From Aneurinibacillus uraniidurans (lineage in GTDB: Bacteria; Bacillota; Bacilli; Aneurinibacillales; Aneurinibacillaceae), in NCBI RefSeq assembly GCF_028471905.1, contig NZ_CP116902.1:2268501-2332500 (forward strand): a DNA stretch of 64,000 nt, read 5' to 3'. Positions 33,951 to 42,852 of this stretch are shown piece by piece (position 1 is the first letter of the stretch; each line of letters starts with the position of its first letter). The notes below the pieces were generated by a model. The model was given only the letters and a program-made list of their open reading frames with translations. It did not search any database and was not told the origin of the DNA. A program made the position numbers and the translations under genes.

Positions 33951-34667
33951 ATGAAAAAATGGATCGCAGCATCTGTACTGTGCACATCCTTACTCGGGTT
34001 CAACATGGCAGCTACAGAAGCAGCCACTACATGCCCAAACTCAGGTCAGGCAGAAAAGTTTACTGTAGTAAAAGGTCTGACATCATACAATAACGCTGAT
34101 TTACAAGCGCTATTGAGCCAATATTTCAAGAATTGCAAATTCGTAAGCACTGTTCAGCCGACTACAGGTGTAAAACCAGCTCAACCAACTGTAACTACAC
34201 CGCCGAAACAGCCGACTACACCGACAAATAATCAACCAAGTCAACCAGCAACTAAGCCGACTACACCAGCTGCTCCCGTGCAAGGACTGACAGCTGATGA
34301 GCAGCAAATGCTTGATCTTGTCAATAAGGAGCGCACGCAGCGCGGACTTGCTCCGCTCAAAGCTAATCTCGAATTAACAAAGCTTGCGCGTTTAAAAGCA
34401 CAAGATATGATCGATAAAAACTATTTCAGCCACCAGTCTCCGACATACGGCTCACCATTCGATATGATGAACCGTTTTGGAGTCTCCTACCGTACTGCTG
34501 GTGAAAACATTGCCGGTAACTCCTCTGTTACAGCAGCACACACAGCACTGATGAATTCAGCAGGACACCGTGCGAACATCCTGAACACCGCTTACACAGA
34601 AGTAGGTATCGGGATTGTGAAGGGCGGACCGTACGGCGAAATGTTTGTGCAAATGTTTAAAGGCTAA
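33951..34667 (+). CDS. Secreted CAP-domain protein (YkwD/SCP-like)
   Basis: 238 aa. Signal peptide (residues 1-25, ending ATEAA), a short N-terminal cell-wall-like region, a Pro/Thr/Gln-rich linker at about 65-110 (KQPTTPTNNQPSQ), then a CAP domain: DEQQMLDLVNKERTQRGLAP, LTKLARLKAQDMIDKNYFSH, GENIAG and NSAGHRANILN, with the usual histidine/glutamate pocket. Bacillus homologues such as YkwD and SafA-associated CAP proteins occur in spores or walls; their function is unclear. A good ribosome site (AGGAGTG) precedes the ATG. Confidence 0.9.
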   Translation: MKKWIAASVLCTSLLGFNMAATEAATTCPNSGQAEKFTVVKGLTSYNNADLQALLSQYFKNCKFVSTVQPTTGVKPAQPTVTTPPKQPTTPTNNQPSQPATKPTTPAAPVQGLTADEQQMLDLVNKERTQRGLAPLKANLELTKLARLKAQDMIDKNYFSHQSPTYGSPFDMMNRFGVSYRTAGENIAGNSSVTAAHTALMNSAGHRANILNTAYTEVGIGIVKGGPYGEMFVQMFKG

Positions 34668-34684
34668 GCTATCTAAACAAAACG

Positions 34685-34728
34685 AGGCTGTCCCGAAGCC
34701 AGAAAGTGGCGAACGGGACAGCTTTTTT
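34685..34728 (+). terminator. Terminator of CAP-domain gene
   Basis: AGGCTGTCCCG/CGGGACAGCT stem with a GCC...GGC-containing loop and T6 tail. Confidence 0.85.
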
Positions 34729-34735
34729 CTTGGTG

Positions 34736-34991
34736 GATGATTTCTCCAAATTGTGGTGGAGGAGCCGGGATCGGGCGGGGCCTCGTCACTTCGGTACGCT
34801 CGCTACGAAGTTAAGGCTGTCCGCTCCAGGTGCCAGACGAACTCGCCCACAAAAGAGGACCCACGATGTATTCGCATCGAGGGATTGTGGGCAAAAACCC
34901 GTTCGCCTGACTCCTTCCGCTGGGGATCGCGTACAGGCGTTCCGTTGCCCCGCCCGATCCCGCTCCTAACACACTTTGGATAAAAATCATC
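34736..34991 (+). repeat. Giant structured hairpin, family copy C
   Basis: Outer GATGATTT/AAATCATC, then CCAAATTGTG/CACACTTTGG, then a 20-bp stem, 34761-34781 with 34947-34966 (one bulged C), rich in G on the left. It shares the internal blocks TTCGGTACGCT, CTCGCCCACAAAAG/TTGTGGGCAAAA, CTCCTTCCGCT and CGCGTACAGGCGTTCC with copy A. No gene is seen. Confidence 0.7.
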
Positions 34992-35095
34992 AAGCAAAAT
35001 CAAGAGTCCCAGTCTTGCTATGCAGGTAAAAAATAAGGAAGTGGTCTTGCGAAAAGCCAGTGGCTACCGAGAAAATTCATTCTGGCGTCGCATGT

Positions 35096-35358
35096 TTTTT
35101 GTAAAACAAAACGTTGTGCGGGGAGTGGGAGAAGGGAGGAGCACGAGCGCCTGTACGCGTCTACTCAGCGGAGAGAGACCGGCGAACGAGCTTTTGCCCG
35201 CAATCCTTCGGTGAATCAACATCGTCGGCTTTTCTTTGCGGGCACGTTCGCTGGGCTCTCGGAGCGGACAGCCTCCACTTCCCTGCAAGTGTACCGAAGC
35301 GAACGGCTCCTCCCTTCTCCCACTCCCTCACCACCACACGTTGTCGATATTACAAAAA
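35096..35358 (-). repeat. Giant structured hairpin, family copy D (inverted)
   Basis: Faces copy C. The perfect 21-bp stem (35122-35142 with 35306-35326) differs in sequence from the stems of A, B and C. Outer pairing is TTTTTGTAA/TTACAAAAA. The internal stem GCCCGC/GCGGGC flanked by GCGAAC/GTTCGC is the same as in B. The C-D pair fills the 750 bp between two convergent genes, and 34992-35095 hold only a spacer. Confidence 0.7.
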
Positions 35359-35400
35359 GGCTACCCTGTTGCCATGTTTTGGCTTGGGGATAGCCTCTTT
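35358..35400. terminator. Terminator with GCCATGTTTTGGC loop
   Basis: AGGCTACCC/GGGGATAGCCT stem around TGTTGCCATGTTTTGGCTT, T-rich on the right. It directly abuts hairpin D and serves the convergent genes. Confidence 0.75.
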
Positions 35401-35420
35401 AGTTTGAGCTGCGGCTGTCG

Positions 35421-35864
35421 TCAAAACGTAGCAGCCGGTTCAGATGGCTTGATTGTAATCGTAAAGTTGATTTTCGTATTCGGATACGCACGCCCGTTAT
35501 TCTGCACAAGCTCAGCGGAAAATGTATGTGCACCCGGCGTTAAATCCGCCGTATCAAAACGATTGTTGTATACCGAGGTCGTCTGGTTATCGACCATGAC
35601 CCGGACATACCCCTGCCCGGAACGATTGGACTGCTTCTCTCCCGGTTTTACAAACGTAAAATTACGGGTCAAAAATGTCAAATTAACGCTTGCCCCCTCA
35701 ATAGAATGAGAAACAGCAAGCGAAGGTGGCTGGGCCAATACCTCCCGCGTTTCTACCTCCTGAGGCTCGGACCCAGGCGATTTTGCACGAAATGTTCCAC
35801 ATCCGGAACATAGAACTACCACAGTAACTACGAAAAGTAACGTGCGCACCAGATTGATCATCAT
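35421..35864 (-). CDS. Hypothetical lipoprotein
   Basis: About 147 aa from the ATG pair with AGGAG nine bases upstream. N-terminal hydrophobic segment and lipobox VLCSGCGTF. The mature domain is beta-rich with a C-terminal Ig-like stretch: RVMVDNQTTSVYNNRFDTADLTPGAHTFSAELVQNNGR, a pattern seen in FixH/DUF4399-like modules. Unknown function. It is tail-to-tail with the hairpin region and is separated from the efflux genes by a terminator, although on the same strand. Confidence 0.6.
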   Translation of the reverse strand: MMINLVRTLLFVVTVVVLCSGCGTFRAKSPGSEPQEVETREVLAQPPSLAVSHSIEGASVNLTFLTRNFTFVKPGEKQSNRSGQGYVRVMVDNQTTSVYNNRFDTADLTPGAHTFSAELVQNNGRAYPNTKINFTITIKPSEPAATF

Positions 35865-35947
35865 GTATTTCATCTCCTGTCTTTGGTATGCCACTTCTTT
35901 ACACAGCATAGACAAATGAGATGGACACAATACGTGCTACTACATAG

Positions 35948-35985
35948 AAAAAACCGACACGCAGACAAAGCTGCATGCCGGTTTT
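35948..35985 (-). terminator. Terminator of efflux operon
   Basis: AAAACCGGCATGCAG/CTGCGTGTCGGTTTTTT stem-loop on the reverse strand, immediately after the fusion-protein stop. Confidence 0.85.
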
Positions 35986-35993
35986 ACAAATGC

Positions 35994-37388
35994 TTACTGT
36001 GATTTCTTAACCGAAAGTTTTGCATCATCTGAAATAAGTGACTGTCCTTTTACTACTACTTGATCGCCTGCTGCCAGACCATTAACAAGCGATTGGTCAC
36101 TGTTCTGCTCTACAATCGTGATCGTTTTGCGCACTGGCTTATCGCCCTGTGCAACATACACGTAAGACTTACCATCCGCTGATAGAAGCGCTGTCGTCGG
36201 AACAACAATGCCCTGTTTCGTATCCGGTGTCAGTACACTTACCTGCAGAATCATACCGCCTTTAATTTTGCCGTCTTGATTCGGCACTTCGATCGTAACC
36301 GGATACCCTTTGGACTGCTGATTAATCGGGCTGATGCTAGCTACTTTACCAGATCGCTGCAGCTTAACCGACGGAATGTCAATGTTTACGGCTTGTCCCA
36401 TCGCAAACAGATTGATCATATTTTCCGGTACGTTAATAACCGCTTTTGCTGTCTCAAGATTAGCTAAAATCATGAACGGACTTTGCGGCGAAGAGAAGTC
36501 ACCGACTTCCCCGTTAATTGCGCCAATCGTCCCGGAAATCGGGGCGGTAACGACTGCATTGTTCAAATTATCCTGCGCAATCTTCAAATTCAGTTCTGCC
36601 TGATTCAACTGCTGACGAGATACTTCAATTGCTTCTCCCCGTTTGGCGTTGCTTACTTGATCTTGCGCCGTTTGCATAGAGGATTGCGCATTTTTACGTG
36701 ATTGCTCAGCGCTGCGGCGCGATGCATCCGCATTCTGCTTCGAAATTTGTGCCTCTTTTAAGGCAATCTCTGCATTCTTCAGCTGTGTTTGTGCCTGCTC
36801 AAGATTTTGCTTTGTCACAGCGCCTTGCTGGAATAACATAGCTGTTCGGTCAGCGTTTGTCTTCGCATCATTATACCCCTGCTGGGCACGCGTAATCCCG
36901 GCCGCTGCCTGTTCTAGACTATTCTTAGCCTGCTCATACGCTGCATTTGCCTGAGACAGACCATTATTCGCCTGATTCACGCCGGTCTGCGCAGAATCGA
37001 TCCCATTCCGCTGCTGCAGCTGTGCCTGAGCGAGTGAGGCGCGAGAGAGCGCCACAGTTTGTTGGGCCTGGGCAACGGCATTGCGCAAATCTTTATCATC
37101 AAGCCGGAACAACACGTCTCCGGCACTTACTTTTTGTCCAACTTTCACCTGAATGGACGTCACTTTCGCGCTCACTTTTGGCACAATGTTCGCCTGCTGA
37201 AGCGGCTGGGCGGTTCCTGTCAGAACCCGCCCTTTATCTAGTGTACCTTGCTTAGCTGTCATTACCTCAACCGGTACAGTCTTGGCTTGCGGTGCCGTAG
37301 CTGGTTGATCGCTTTTTCCACAGCCCGCCAAAAGAGTGCTTGTCAGCACCAGACTTGTAATCGTCATTCCAATTACTGTTTTACGCAT
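35994..37388 (-). CDS. RND efflux periplasmic-adaptor-type (membrane fusion) lipoprotein
   Basis: 464 aa. Lipobox LLAGCGKS. HlyD/AcrA architecture: barrel-sandwich lipoyl half KVSAKVTSIQVKVGQKVSAG, a long Gln/Ala-rich coiled-coil hairpin (about 110-270), the second lipoyl half VVTAPISGTIGAINGEVGDF, and C-terminal beta-barrel/MP domains. In Gram-positives such adaptors attach RND pumps of the SwrC/YerP type to the wall-side of the membrane. Its start overlaps the end of the pump gene by eight bases (ATGCGTAA), indicating translational coupling. Confidence 0.92.
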   Translation of the reverse strand: MRKTVIGMTITSLVLTSTLLAGCGKSDQPATAPQAKTVPVEVMTAKQGTLDKGRVLTGTAQPLQQANIVPKVSAKVTSIQVKVGQKVSAGDVLFRLDDKDLRNAVAQAQQTVALSRASLAQAQLQQRNGIDSAQTGVNQANNGLSQANAAYEQAKNSLEQAAAGITRAQQGYNDAKTNADRTAMLFQQGAVTKQNLEQAQTQLKNAEIALKEAQISKQNADASRRSAEQSRKNAQSSMQTAQDQVSNAKRGEAIEVSRQQLNQAELNLKIAQDNLNNAVVTAPISGTIGAINGEVGDFSSPQSPFMILANLETAKAVINVPENMINLFAMGQAVNIDIPSVKLQRSGKVASISPINQQSKGYPVTIEVPNQDGKIKGGMILQVSVLTPDTKQGIVVPTTALLSADGKSYVYVAQGDKPVRKTITIVEQNSDQSLVNGLAAGDQVVVKGQSLISDDAKLSVKKSQ

Positions 37389-40300
37389 GGAATGTGTTCC
37401 CTCCTGTTTCCTGTTCGATTCGCTTCATTTTTTTCGCCCGGCGTTCCTCCCGGCGCTGTCTGCGTTTTATAATCCAATCGTCAAACAGGGTGTACACGAC
37501 TGGCACAAGCACAAGCGTAATGAGTGTTGAGAACGTCAGACCGAACACAACGACAACAGCAAGCGGTGCCTGTCCTTCGCTTCCTTCCCCACCTCCAAAT
37601 GCAAGTGGTAGAATCGCAAGGACCGTAGCAAGTGTCGTCATCAAAATCGGACGCAGACGAATTGGTCCCGCCTTTTTAATTGCTTCATTACGCTCCATGC
37701 CTTCTTTACGAAGCGTATTAATGTAATCCACAAGTACGATCGCATTGTTTACCACGATACCAATCAAGAGGATGTACCCCATCATTGCCGCTACACTGAG
37801 CGGCTGCTGTGTGACCAGCAGACCGATGACAACCCCAACCAGCGTCGGTGGAATCGAGAACATGATAATAAACGGATACAGAAGCGATTCGAACTGGCTC
37901 GCCATAACCATATACACAAGCGCAATCGCAAGAAGCATCGCAAGTGCCAGGCTCTGGAATGATTCTGCCATGTCTTTACTTTGACCGCCCTGAACCACAT
38001 AATAGCCCTCCGGCAGCTTCAGATCTGCCAGCTTCTTATCAATCTCCGCTGTAACTTCACTCAGCGGACGCCCGGTAATATCGCTTGTAATCTGTACTTC
38101 GCGCGCCTGATTAGCTCGGGAGATTTGCTGTGGAATCTCAATCTTCTTAATGGTCGCCACCTGGCCAACCGATACTTGTGCACCGGACGGAGTCGAAATC
38201 ATGAGTCCGTCAAGATTAAGCATTTCTGATTTGAAATTTTCCGGGAACTGCAGGCGAATATCAATTTCATCGTCACCTGTACGGTACTGGGTTGCTACCT
38301 GGCCATCAAACGCTGTACGTACCGCTGATAATACCTGATTGGCTGTAATGCCATATTGAGCGGCTATGTTGCTGTTTACTGAAACTTCTAATTGCTCGGT
38401 TGTCTTCTGCAAGGAAGATGTAACGTTACGTGTTCCATCAACCCCTTTCACAAGATCAACCGCAACCTTACTCAAATCCGTGAGCACATTCAAATCGTCC
38501 CCGCGAATGCTAAAGCTAATCGGTGAACCTGTTGGCATGCCGCCTGCTGAGCTTGCCCCAACGGTGATGTCGGCACCGGCAATGTTCGCTACCTGACTGC
38601 GCAGCTGTTCGATGACTTGATCAGTTGAACGCTTGCGCTCATCTTTTGGTACGAGCTTGACACTAATATTAGAAAAATTACTCGTATCAACTTGTGCAAG
38701 TGAAAATCCGCCCGGCTGTCCCACAGTCGTATAGACAAGCTTGCGCTCTGGAATCTGCTTGACATATGCTTCAACTTGCTTCGTAATCGCCTCTGTATCT
38801 TTGAGCTGAGATCCAGCAGGCAGCTCGATTTTGACTGCAATCTCACCCTGGTCGAATTCGGAGATGAACTCTTTCCCAATCAGCGGTGTTGCAAAAATCA
38901 CCGCCGCTGCGATGAACGATCCACCTGCAACTAGCAGTACGCTTTTCCGGTGTGATAATGACCAGGAGATCAGGCGACCATAACGCTCACTTAGCGAATG
39001 GAATCCTTTCTGGAACAGCACCATTGGAGTTTTACGATCGGACTGCACATATTCTTCCTCAGAACGAGGTGGTTTGACAAGCAACTGCGATGACATCATA
39101 GGCACAAGTGTAATGGACGCAATAAGCGCTGCGATGTGCGAGAATACAACGGTCAGCGCAAGCGGCGTAAACAGTTGTGCCGCAAAACCGTTAACAAATA
39201 CGATCGGCAAAAATACCGCGATCTGCGCCAGCGCAGATGCCATAACCGCTGTTCCTACTTCTTTCGTTCCGACAATCGACGCTAGCTTAATGTCAAGTCC
39301 TTCCTGCCGTTTGCGATAAATGCTCTCGAGCACAACGACCGCAAAGTCAACCAGCGAACCAAGACCGAGCGTCAAGCCAGCCAGTGAAATTAAGTTAATC
39401 GTTTGCCCGGAAAAATACATCAACGAGAACGTTCCAATAACCGAGATCGGAATCACGATCGCGACAACAAGTGTCGAACGAAAACTATGAAGGAACAAGT
39501 ACAGCACAATAATCGAGAAAATGGCCCCTTCAATCCCGTGTTGTTTTACTGTATTAATCGAATCTTTAATAAATACAGACGTATCCATGATCGTATCGAT
39601 CTTAACGCCTTTTGGAAGCTGCTTTTTCAATGCCTCAATCTCGGCATTTGCAGCATTGGCTACATTTACCGTATTGGAGCCGGATGCTTTCATTATATTC
39701 AAACCAATGCTCGGCTGGTCGTTCACCGTTGTTTTCTGGGTTGTTTTCTTATACCCATCTGTTACAGTGAGCAGATCAGCCAGTTGAATATTCCCACCAC
39801 CTGGCAGAGCAATTGGGGTTTGTCCAATATCCTGCGGCGTATTAAACTCACCACTAACCTTAATACTAACATTCCGACCACCTTCCACTACATTCCCGGC
39901 GGTTCCGGACAGATTGCGCCCTTTTAAGCTTTGTAAAATCTGGTCAACCGTCAACCCATATGCATTCAATGCATCCGGGTTAATCGTAAGCTGAATTTCT
40001 CTTTTCATCCCACCATTTACACTAACAGACGCAACCCCGTCCACACGTTCGAGGTGGGGTTTCACCGTATCTTCTGCCAGCTTGTCCAACTCCGAGACAC
40101 TCATCGGCCCGGATAAGGCTAACGAGATAACCGGCGAACTATTCGGGTCAATTTTGATAACACGCGGTGCTCCGGCTCCATCTGGAAGCCGATTTCGAAT
40201 CAAGTCAATCTTCTCTCGCATGTCGAGTGCTGCCTGATCCATGTTAGTCCCCCAGTTAAACTGGACAATCACCTGAGAAGCACCATTAATGGATGTCGAG

Positions 40301-40542
40301 GAGAGCTCCTTTATGTTGCTGACCGTACCAATTGATTCTTCAATCGGTTTTGTAATGAGCTTCTCCACTTCTCCAGGTGCGGCCCCGTCAAACGATGTTG
40401 CTACCATCGCAACCGGAACGTTAAGCTCCGGATACAAGTCCACCTTGAGCATCGGCAGAGAAATAACGCCAAACAGTACGATCGTTACCATCAGCATAAC
40501 GATCGTCACGGGCCTTTTTACTGAAAAATCCGCGATTCTCAA
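37381..40542 (-). CDS. RND-family efflux permease (SwrC/AcrB type)
   Basis: 1053 aa, the standard length for HAE-RND pumps. Features include N-terminal MRIADFSVKRPVTIVMLMVT, the first porter domain, a TM block with SLAGLTLGLGSLVDFAVVVLE (position of the proton-relay aspartates), IVFVNGFAAQLFTPLALTV, a second porter domain, and the last TM block with GIVVNNAIVLVDYIN and PLAFGGGEGSEGQAPLAVVV. About 12 membrane helices are expected. In Bacillus SwrC exports surfactin and acriflavine; the substrate here is unknown. It is the first gene of a two-gene operon behind a palindromic operator candidate. No regulator gene is adjacent. Confidence 0.93.
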   Translation of the reverse strand: MRIADFSVKRPVTIVMLMVTIVLFGVISLPMLKVDLYPELNVPVAMVATSFDGAAPGEVEKLITKPIEESIGTVSNIKELSSTSINGASQVIVQFNWGTNMDQAALDMREKIDLIRNRLPDGAGAPRVIKIDPNSSPVISLALSGPMSVSELDKLAEDTVKPHLERVDGVASVSVNGGMKREIQLTINPDALNAYGLTVDQILQSLKGRNLSGTAGNVVEGGRNVSIKVSGEFNTPQDIGQTPIALPGGGNIQLADLLTVTDGYKKTTQKTTVNDQPSIGLNIMKASGSNTVNVANAANAEIEALKKQLPKGVKIDTIMDTSVFIKDSINTVKQHGIEGAIFSIIVLYLFLHSFRSTLVVAIVIPISVIGTFSLMYFSGQTINLISLAGLTLGLGSLVDFAVVVLESIYRKRQEGLDIKLASIVGTKEVGTAVMASALAQIAVFLPIVFVNGFAAQLFTPLALTVVFSHIAALIASITLVPMMSSQLLVKPPRSEEEYVQSDRKTPMVLFQKGFHSLSERYGRLISWSLSHRKSVLLVAGGSFIAAAVIFATPLIGKEFISEFDQGEIAVKIELPAGSQLKDTEAITKQVEAYVKQIPERKLVYTTVGQPGGFSLAQVDTSNFSNISVKLVPKDERKRSTDQVIEQLRSQVANIAGADITVGASSAGGMPTGSPISFSIRGDDLNVLTDLSKVAVDLVKGVDGTRNVTSSLQKTTEQLEVSVNSNIAAQYGITANQVLSAVRTAFDGQVATQYRTGDDEIDIRLQFPENFKSEMLNLDGLMISTPSGAQVSVGQVATIKKIEIPQQISRANQAREVQITSDITGRPLSEVTAEIDKKLADLKLPEGYYVVQGGQSKDMAESFQSLALAMLLAIALVYMVMASQFESLLYPFIIMFSIPPTLVGVVIGLLVTQQPLSVAAMMGYILLIGIVVNNAIVLVDYINTLRKEGMERNEAIKKAGPIRLRPILMTTLATVLAILPLAFGGGEGSEGQAPLAVVVVFGLTFSTLITLVLVPVVYTLFDDWIIKRRQRREERRAKKMKRIEQETGGNTFHA

Positions 40543-40599
40543 CTCAACCTCTCCTTTAATTCCTCTTATAAATTTATCATATAACTTTTAAACTAAACG

Positions 40600-40619
40600 T
40601 GGATTCATACGTGAATCCA
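40600..40619. promoter_or_regulatory. Palindromic operator candidate upstream of efflux operon
   Basis: TGGATTCA-TACG-TGAATCCA, perfect eight-base arms. On the reverse strand a -10-like TATGAT follows about 20 bp downstream and GGAGAGG precedes the pump ATG. The size and place suit a TetR- or MerR-type repressor of the pump. Confidence 0.6.
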
Positions 40620-40742
40620 TGTTCATTTTAAACGATTAGGCAAAAAAATCAAGCAAATTTTAGGTTGATGCTATTCTATATCGCAAGTATGAACAGGATG
40701 TGAACTGAATATGAAACGATCCATCTTCTCCCTCTCAAGTAA

Positions 40743-40778
40743 AAAAGCACCTCAAAAGTCTACCTTTTGAGGTGCCTT
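40743..40778 (-). terminator. Terminator overlapping the end of the 40760 gene
   Basis: GGCACCTCAAAAG/CTTTTGAGGTGC stem followed by TTTTTT on the reverse strand. The left arm includes the last codons and the stop of the gene. Confidence 0.8.
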
Positions 40779-41131
40779 GTCGCGTGCTCGTGCAGCGTCC
40801 GCAAATGTCCGAACACTGATTCGACGTTGTTCATAAAATTCCGCACATCCTGTACCGATTGAGCAATTTGCTTCGCCTTCTCTTTGCGGTCCGACCATGT
40901 TGTGCGGCGACTGCGCTCCCATTCCTTCATAATGGACGTGTAGTTTCCACTTCGGGCCAATGCCTGCACTTTCTCTTGATTTTTTTTGGCCCAGGTGACA
41001 AACTGGGGATTTTTTTTGGCAAACCGCTTCATTTCTCGCCTGTTCATCTTCCCACCCTCTTGTTCCTGCGCTTTCTCTACATTGTACGCATAGAAAGCTG
41101 GGGGCGGAAGAGGGGCAACCGCCCATTCCAT
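40760..41131 (-). CDS. Hypothetical basic helical protein (123 aa)
   Basis: Frame chosen over the alternative overlapping frame because it has natural composition: NRREMKRFAKKNPQFVTWAK, then QEKVQALARSGNYTSIMKEW and DVRNFMNNVESVFGHLRTLH. It is Lys/Arg-rich and helical, probably cytoplasmic or spore-associated. The start at 41131 is five bases after the stop of the upstream small gene, so it would be reinitiated. A second candidate start, MNRRE at 41047, has GAGGGTGGG upstream. I do not recognise the family. Confidence 0.55.
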   Translation of the reverse strand: MEWAVAPLPPPAFYAYNVEKAQEQEGGKMNRREMKRFAKKNPQFVTWAKKNQEKVQALARSGNYTSIMKEWERSRRTTWSDRKEKAKQIAQSVQDVRNFMNNVESVFGHLRTLHEHATRHLKR

Positions 41132-41135
41132 CGTA

Positions 41136-41303
41136 TTAGACGGAGATACGCTCAATGTTGCTAAGCTGAGCCTCTAGCTGTTCAATATCCCGCTCGATCC
41201 GGTTGATATCTTCCTCTAGCATCTCCAACAAGCGGCGCTTTTCCTTCAACAGTTTCCGCATCTGCACAAGTCGCTCTTGCATGTCAAATACACCCACATA
41301 CAT
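41136..41303 (-). CDS. Small coiled-coil protein
   Basis: 55 aa from the ATG after GGGGGG. Almost all of it is a charged heptad-like helix (MRKLLKEKRRLLEMLEEDIN, RIERDIEQLEAQLSNIERI). Unknown function; a two-gene unit with the basic protein downstream. Confidence 0.55.
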   Translation of the reverse strand: MYVGVFDMQERLVQMRKLLKEKRRLLEMLEEDINRIERDIEQLEAQLSNIERISV

Positions 41304-41392
41304 GATTGTAATCCCCCCATCTGTCATTCACACCTTTCCATATATATGTGAATAAAAGCGGGATAGAACATATCTATTCAAAAAAGACTGTC

Positions 41393-41524
41393 CTATTTCT
41401 TCGGATCCTCTTCACTTTTCTCGATCATTTTGGTTCCATATACAAAGAGGAGAATAACCAAAATCATAACAAACGCAAAGCCGCCTAGAAACAGCCCGTT
41501 TAAATGCGTTGCCCCTAATTCCAT
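41393..41524 (-). CDS. 43-aa single-pass membrane peptide
   Basis: ATG preceded by AAGGGGTG at good spacing, then ELGATHLNGLFLGGFAFVM, a membrane helix to ILLFVYG, and a charged tail TKMIEKSEEDPKK. A single hydrophobic helix with a polar C-terminus and a clear ribosome site argue that it is real. Sporulation or respiratory mini-proteins look like this; I do not recognise it. Confidence 0.6.
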   Translation of the reverse strand: MELGATHLNGLFLGGFAFVMILVILLFVYGTKMIEKSEEDPKK

Positions 41525-41623
41525 CCACACTTCACCCCTTGTCTACATGTTATCTGCTTATTGTACCACGCTGTCAGTGAAGTTTTCGCGATAAAACGGT
41601 GAAAGATTCTTCACAATCTTGTT

Positions 41624-41986
41624 TCACTTGCGGGCAGGAGATGGTTTGTTATACCCTTGTTCACCAAACGGCTGCAGCGTATCCAACCATTTTTCTTCCA
41701 ATTTTTTTAATTCATCTTTCAGATCAAAATATCCGGTTTCTTTCTTTTTCAGCACTTCCACAATTTCAAAAACAAAAGCATCTTCGCCGTATTCGTTCCA
41801 TTCTTTTTGCAGCATTCGATTTTCGTGACTGCCCATTTTTAATTGAAACTGCTTACCGTTCAACGTTTTTAAATTCCGGCTGCTCCCAATAAAAATCTTC
41901 CCGTTTACTGTGTTTTTAATCTGATAAACGCCTGCCTCTACTTTTATCTCTTTATATTGCTGCTTTAATTCTTTTTTGCGCTCCAT
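41624..41986 (-). CDS. GIY-YIG nuclease family protein
   Basis: About 120 aa. AGVYQIKNTVNGKIFIGSSRNL gives the GIY-YIG pair with V and F substitutions and the conserved arginine; EWNEYGEDAFVFEIVEVL follows, and the catalytic-type glutamate lies in LKKLEEKWLDTLQPFGEQGYN. This short form is common in Bacilli. The start is MERKK after GAGGGG. It lies 29 bp downstream of a DUF2087 regulator on the same strand, so it is probably co-transcribed. Confidence 0.85.
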   Translation of the reverse strand: MERKKELKQQYKEIKVEAGVYQIKNTVNGKIFIGSSRNLKTLNGKQFQLKMGSHENRMLQKEWNEYGEDAFVFEIVEVLKKKETGYFDLKDELKKLEEKWLDTLQPFGEQGYNKPSPARK

Positions 41987-42014
41987 CTTTATTTTCCCCT
42001 CTTTCCACACGTCA

Positions 42015-42770
42015 TTAATTTTTTACCCAGTACGCACTTCCATCAGATTTCCGATCTAGAAAACCGTACTCGATTAAGTACCGCCGTACGGTGACATGGT
42101 CATCGTACACCGCTTGCAAGATTTCATTGACTTCCTTTTCCTTGTAAATCCGTTCACTTTCAAACCGCTTGATGATTTCCCGAAGCACAATCAGCTTATG
42201 TTTCTCTTTTAAAGCGAACTTTTTTAACCGGCCATCCACTCCGTCCGGAAAATATTTCTTCACAATCTCATCTTGTTCTTTTTGCGTTACATTGTAACGA
42301 TCGTCGACCATCTTCGCTGTTTTATGAACACCTACAAAAGCCGGAGCATGTTTGTCTTTTGTTTTTAAAAGTTCCATCATGGTCAGGAACACTTTGGCCT
42401 GCCGTTCTTTCTCTTTTAAGACAAAGCGATGATTCCGAATAGTGGACGCACTGCCGATTCCTAATTCTTTCTGGACTTCCGAGTCATTTTTCCCTTCATA
42501 AAAAAGGCGAAGCAGTGCATTCTGATGATCGGTAAGACCCGTTACCTTTTTATCGAGCTGAATCAAGTACGTAAATACCGATTGATGTGCTTTCTCAATA
42601 TGAACGCGTATGTACCGCTTTGCTTCATAAAGCTTATCCTCATCCGGATAGATGATTCCTTTTTCAACGTTTTTGCCGCAGAGCAGACATACATACTGCT
42701 CTTCTTCCTCCACATACCCACATGTAAGTTCTTCAAGTGACGCACTCCAAAACTGTTCTGATACATCCAT
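42015..42770 (-). CDS. DUF2087-domain transcriptional regulator
   Basis: 251 aa from the ATG after GGAG at eight bases; 14 upstream codons are dismissed. The N-terminus has a Cys/His zinc-finger-like patch (YVCLLCGKNVEKG, HIEKAH). A LuxR-like HTH follows: LTDHQNALLRLFYEGKNDSEVQKELGI, then GSASTIRNHRF. The C-terminal DUF2087 domain reads VKKYFPDGVDGRLKKFALKE...VNEILQAVYDDHVTVRRYLIEYGFLDRKSDGSAYW. Such proteins regulate transcription in response to unknown signals. It pairs with the GIY-YIG gene. Confidence 0.85.
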   Translation of the reverse strand: MDVSEQFWSASLEELTCGYVEEEEQYVCLLCGKNVEKGIIYPDEDKLYEAKRYIRVHIEKAHQSVFTYLIQLDKKVTGLTDHQNALLRLFYEGKNDSEVQKELGIGSASTIRNHRFVLKEKERQAKVFLTMMELLKTKDKHAPAFVGVHKTAKMVDDRYNVTQKEQDEIVKKYFPDGVDGRLKKFALKEKHKLIVLREIIKRFESERIYKEKEVNEILQAVYDDHVTVRRYLIEYGFLDRKSDGSAYWVKN

Positions 42771-42852
42771 ATAACAAACACTCCTATAATTCGTCAGTTT
42801 TATTATAAACAATATATTATATAGTTTGTTATTTTGTCAACGAAGATAACAC

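Noticed and set aside
40752-41126. 124-codon frame overlapping the 40760 gene
   Set aside because: Cys/Ser/Gly-rich shadow without a start site; the other frame has a natural helical protein.
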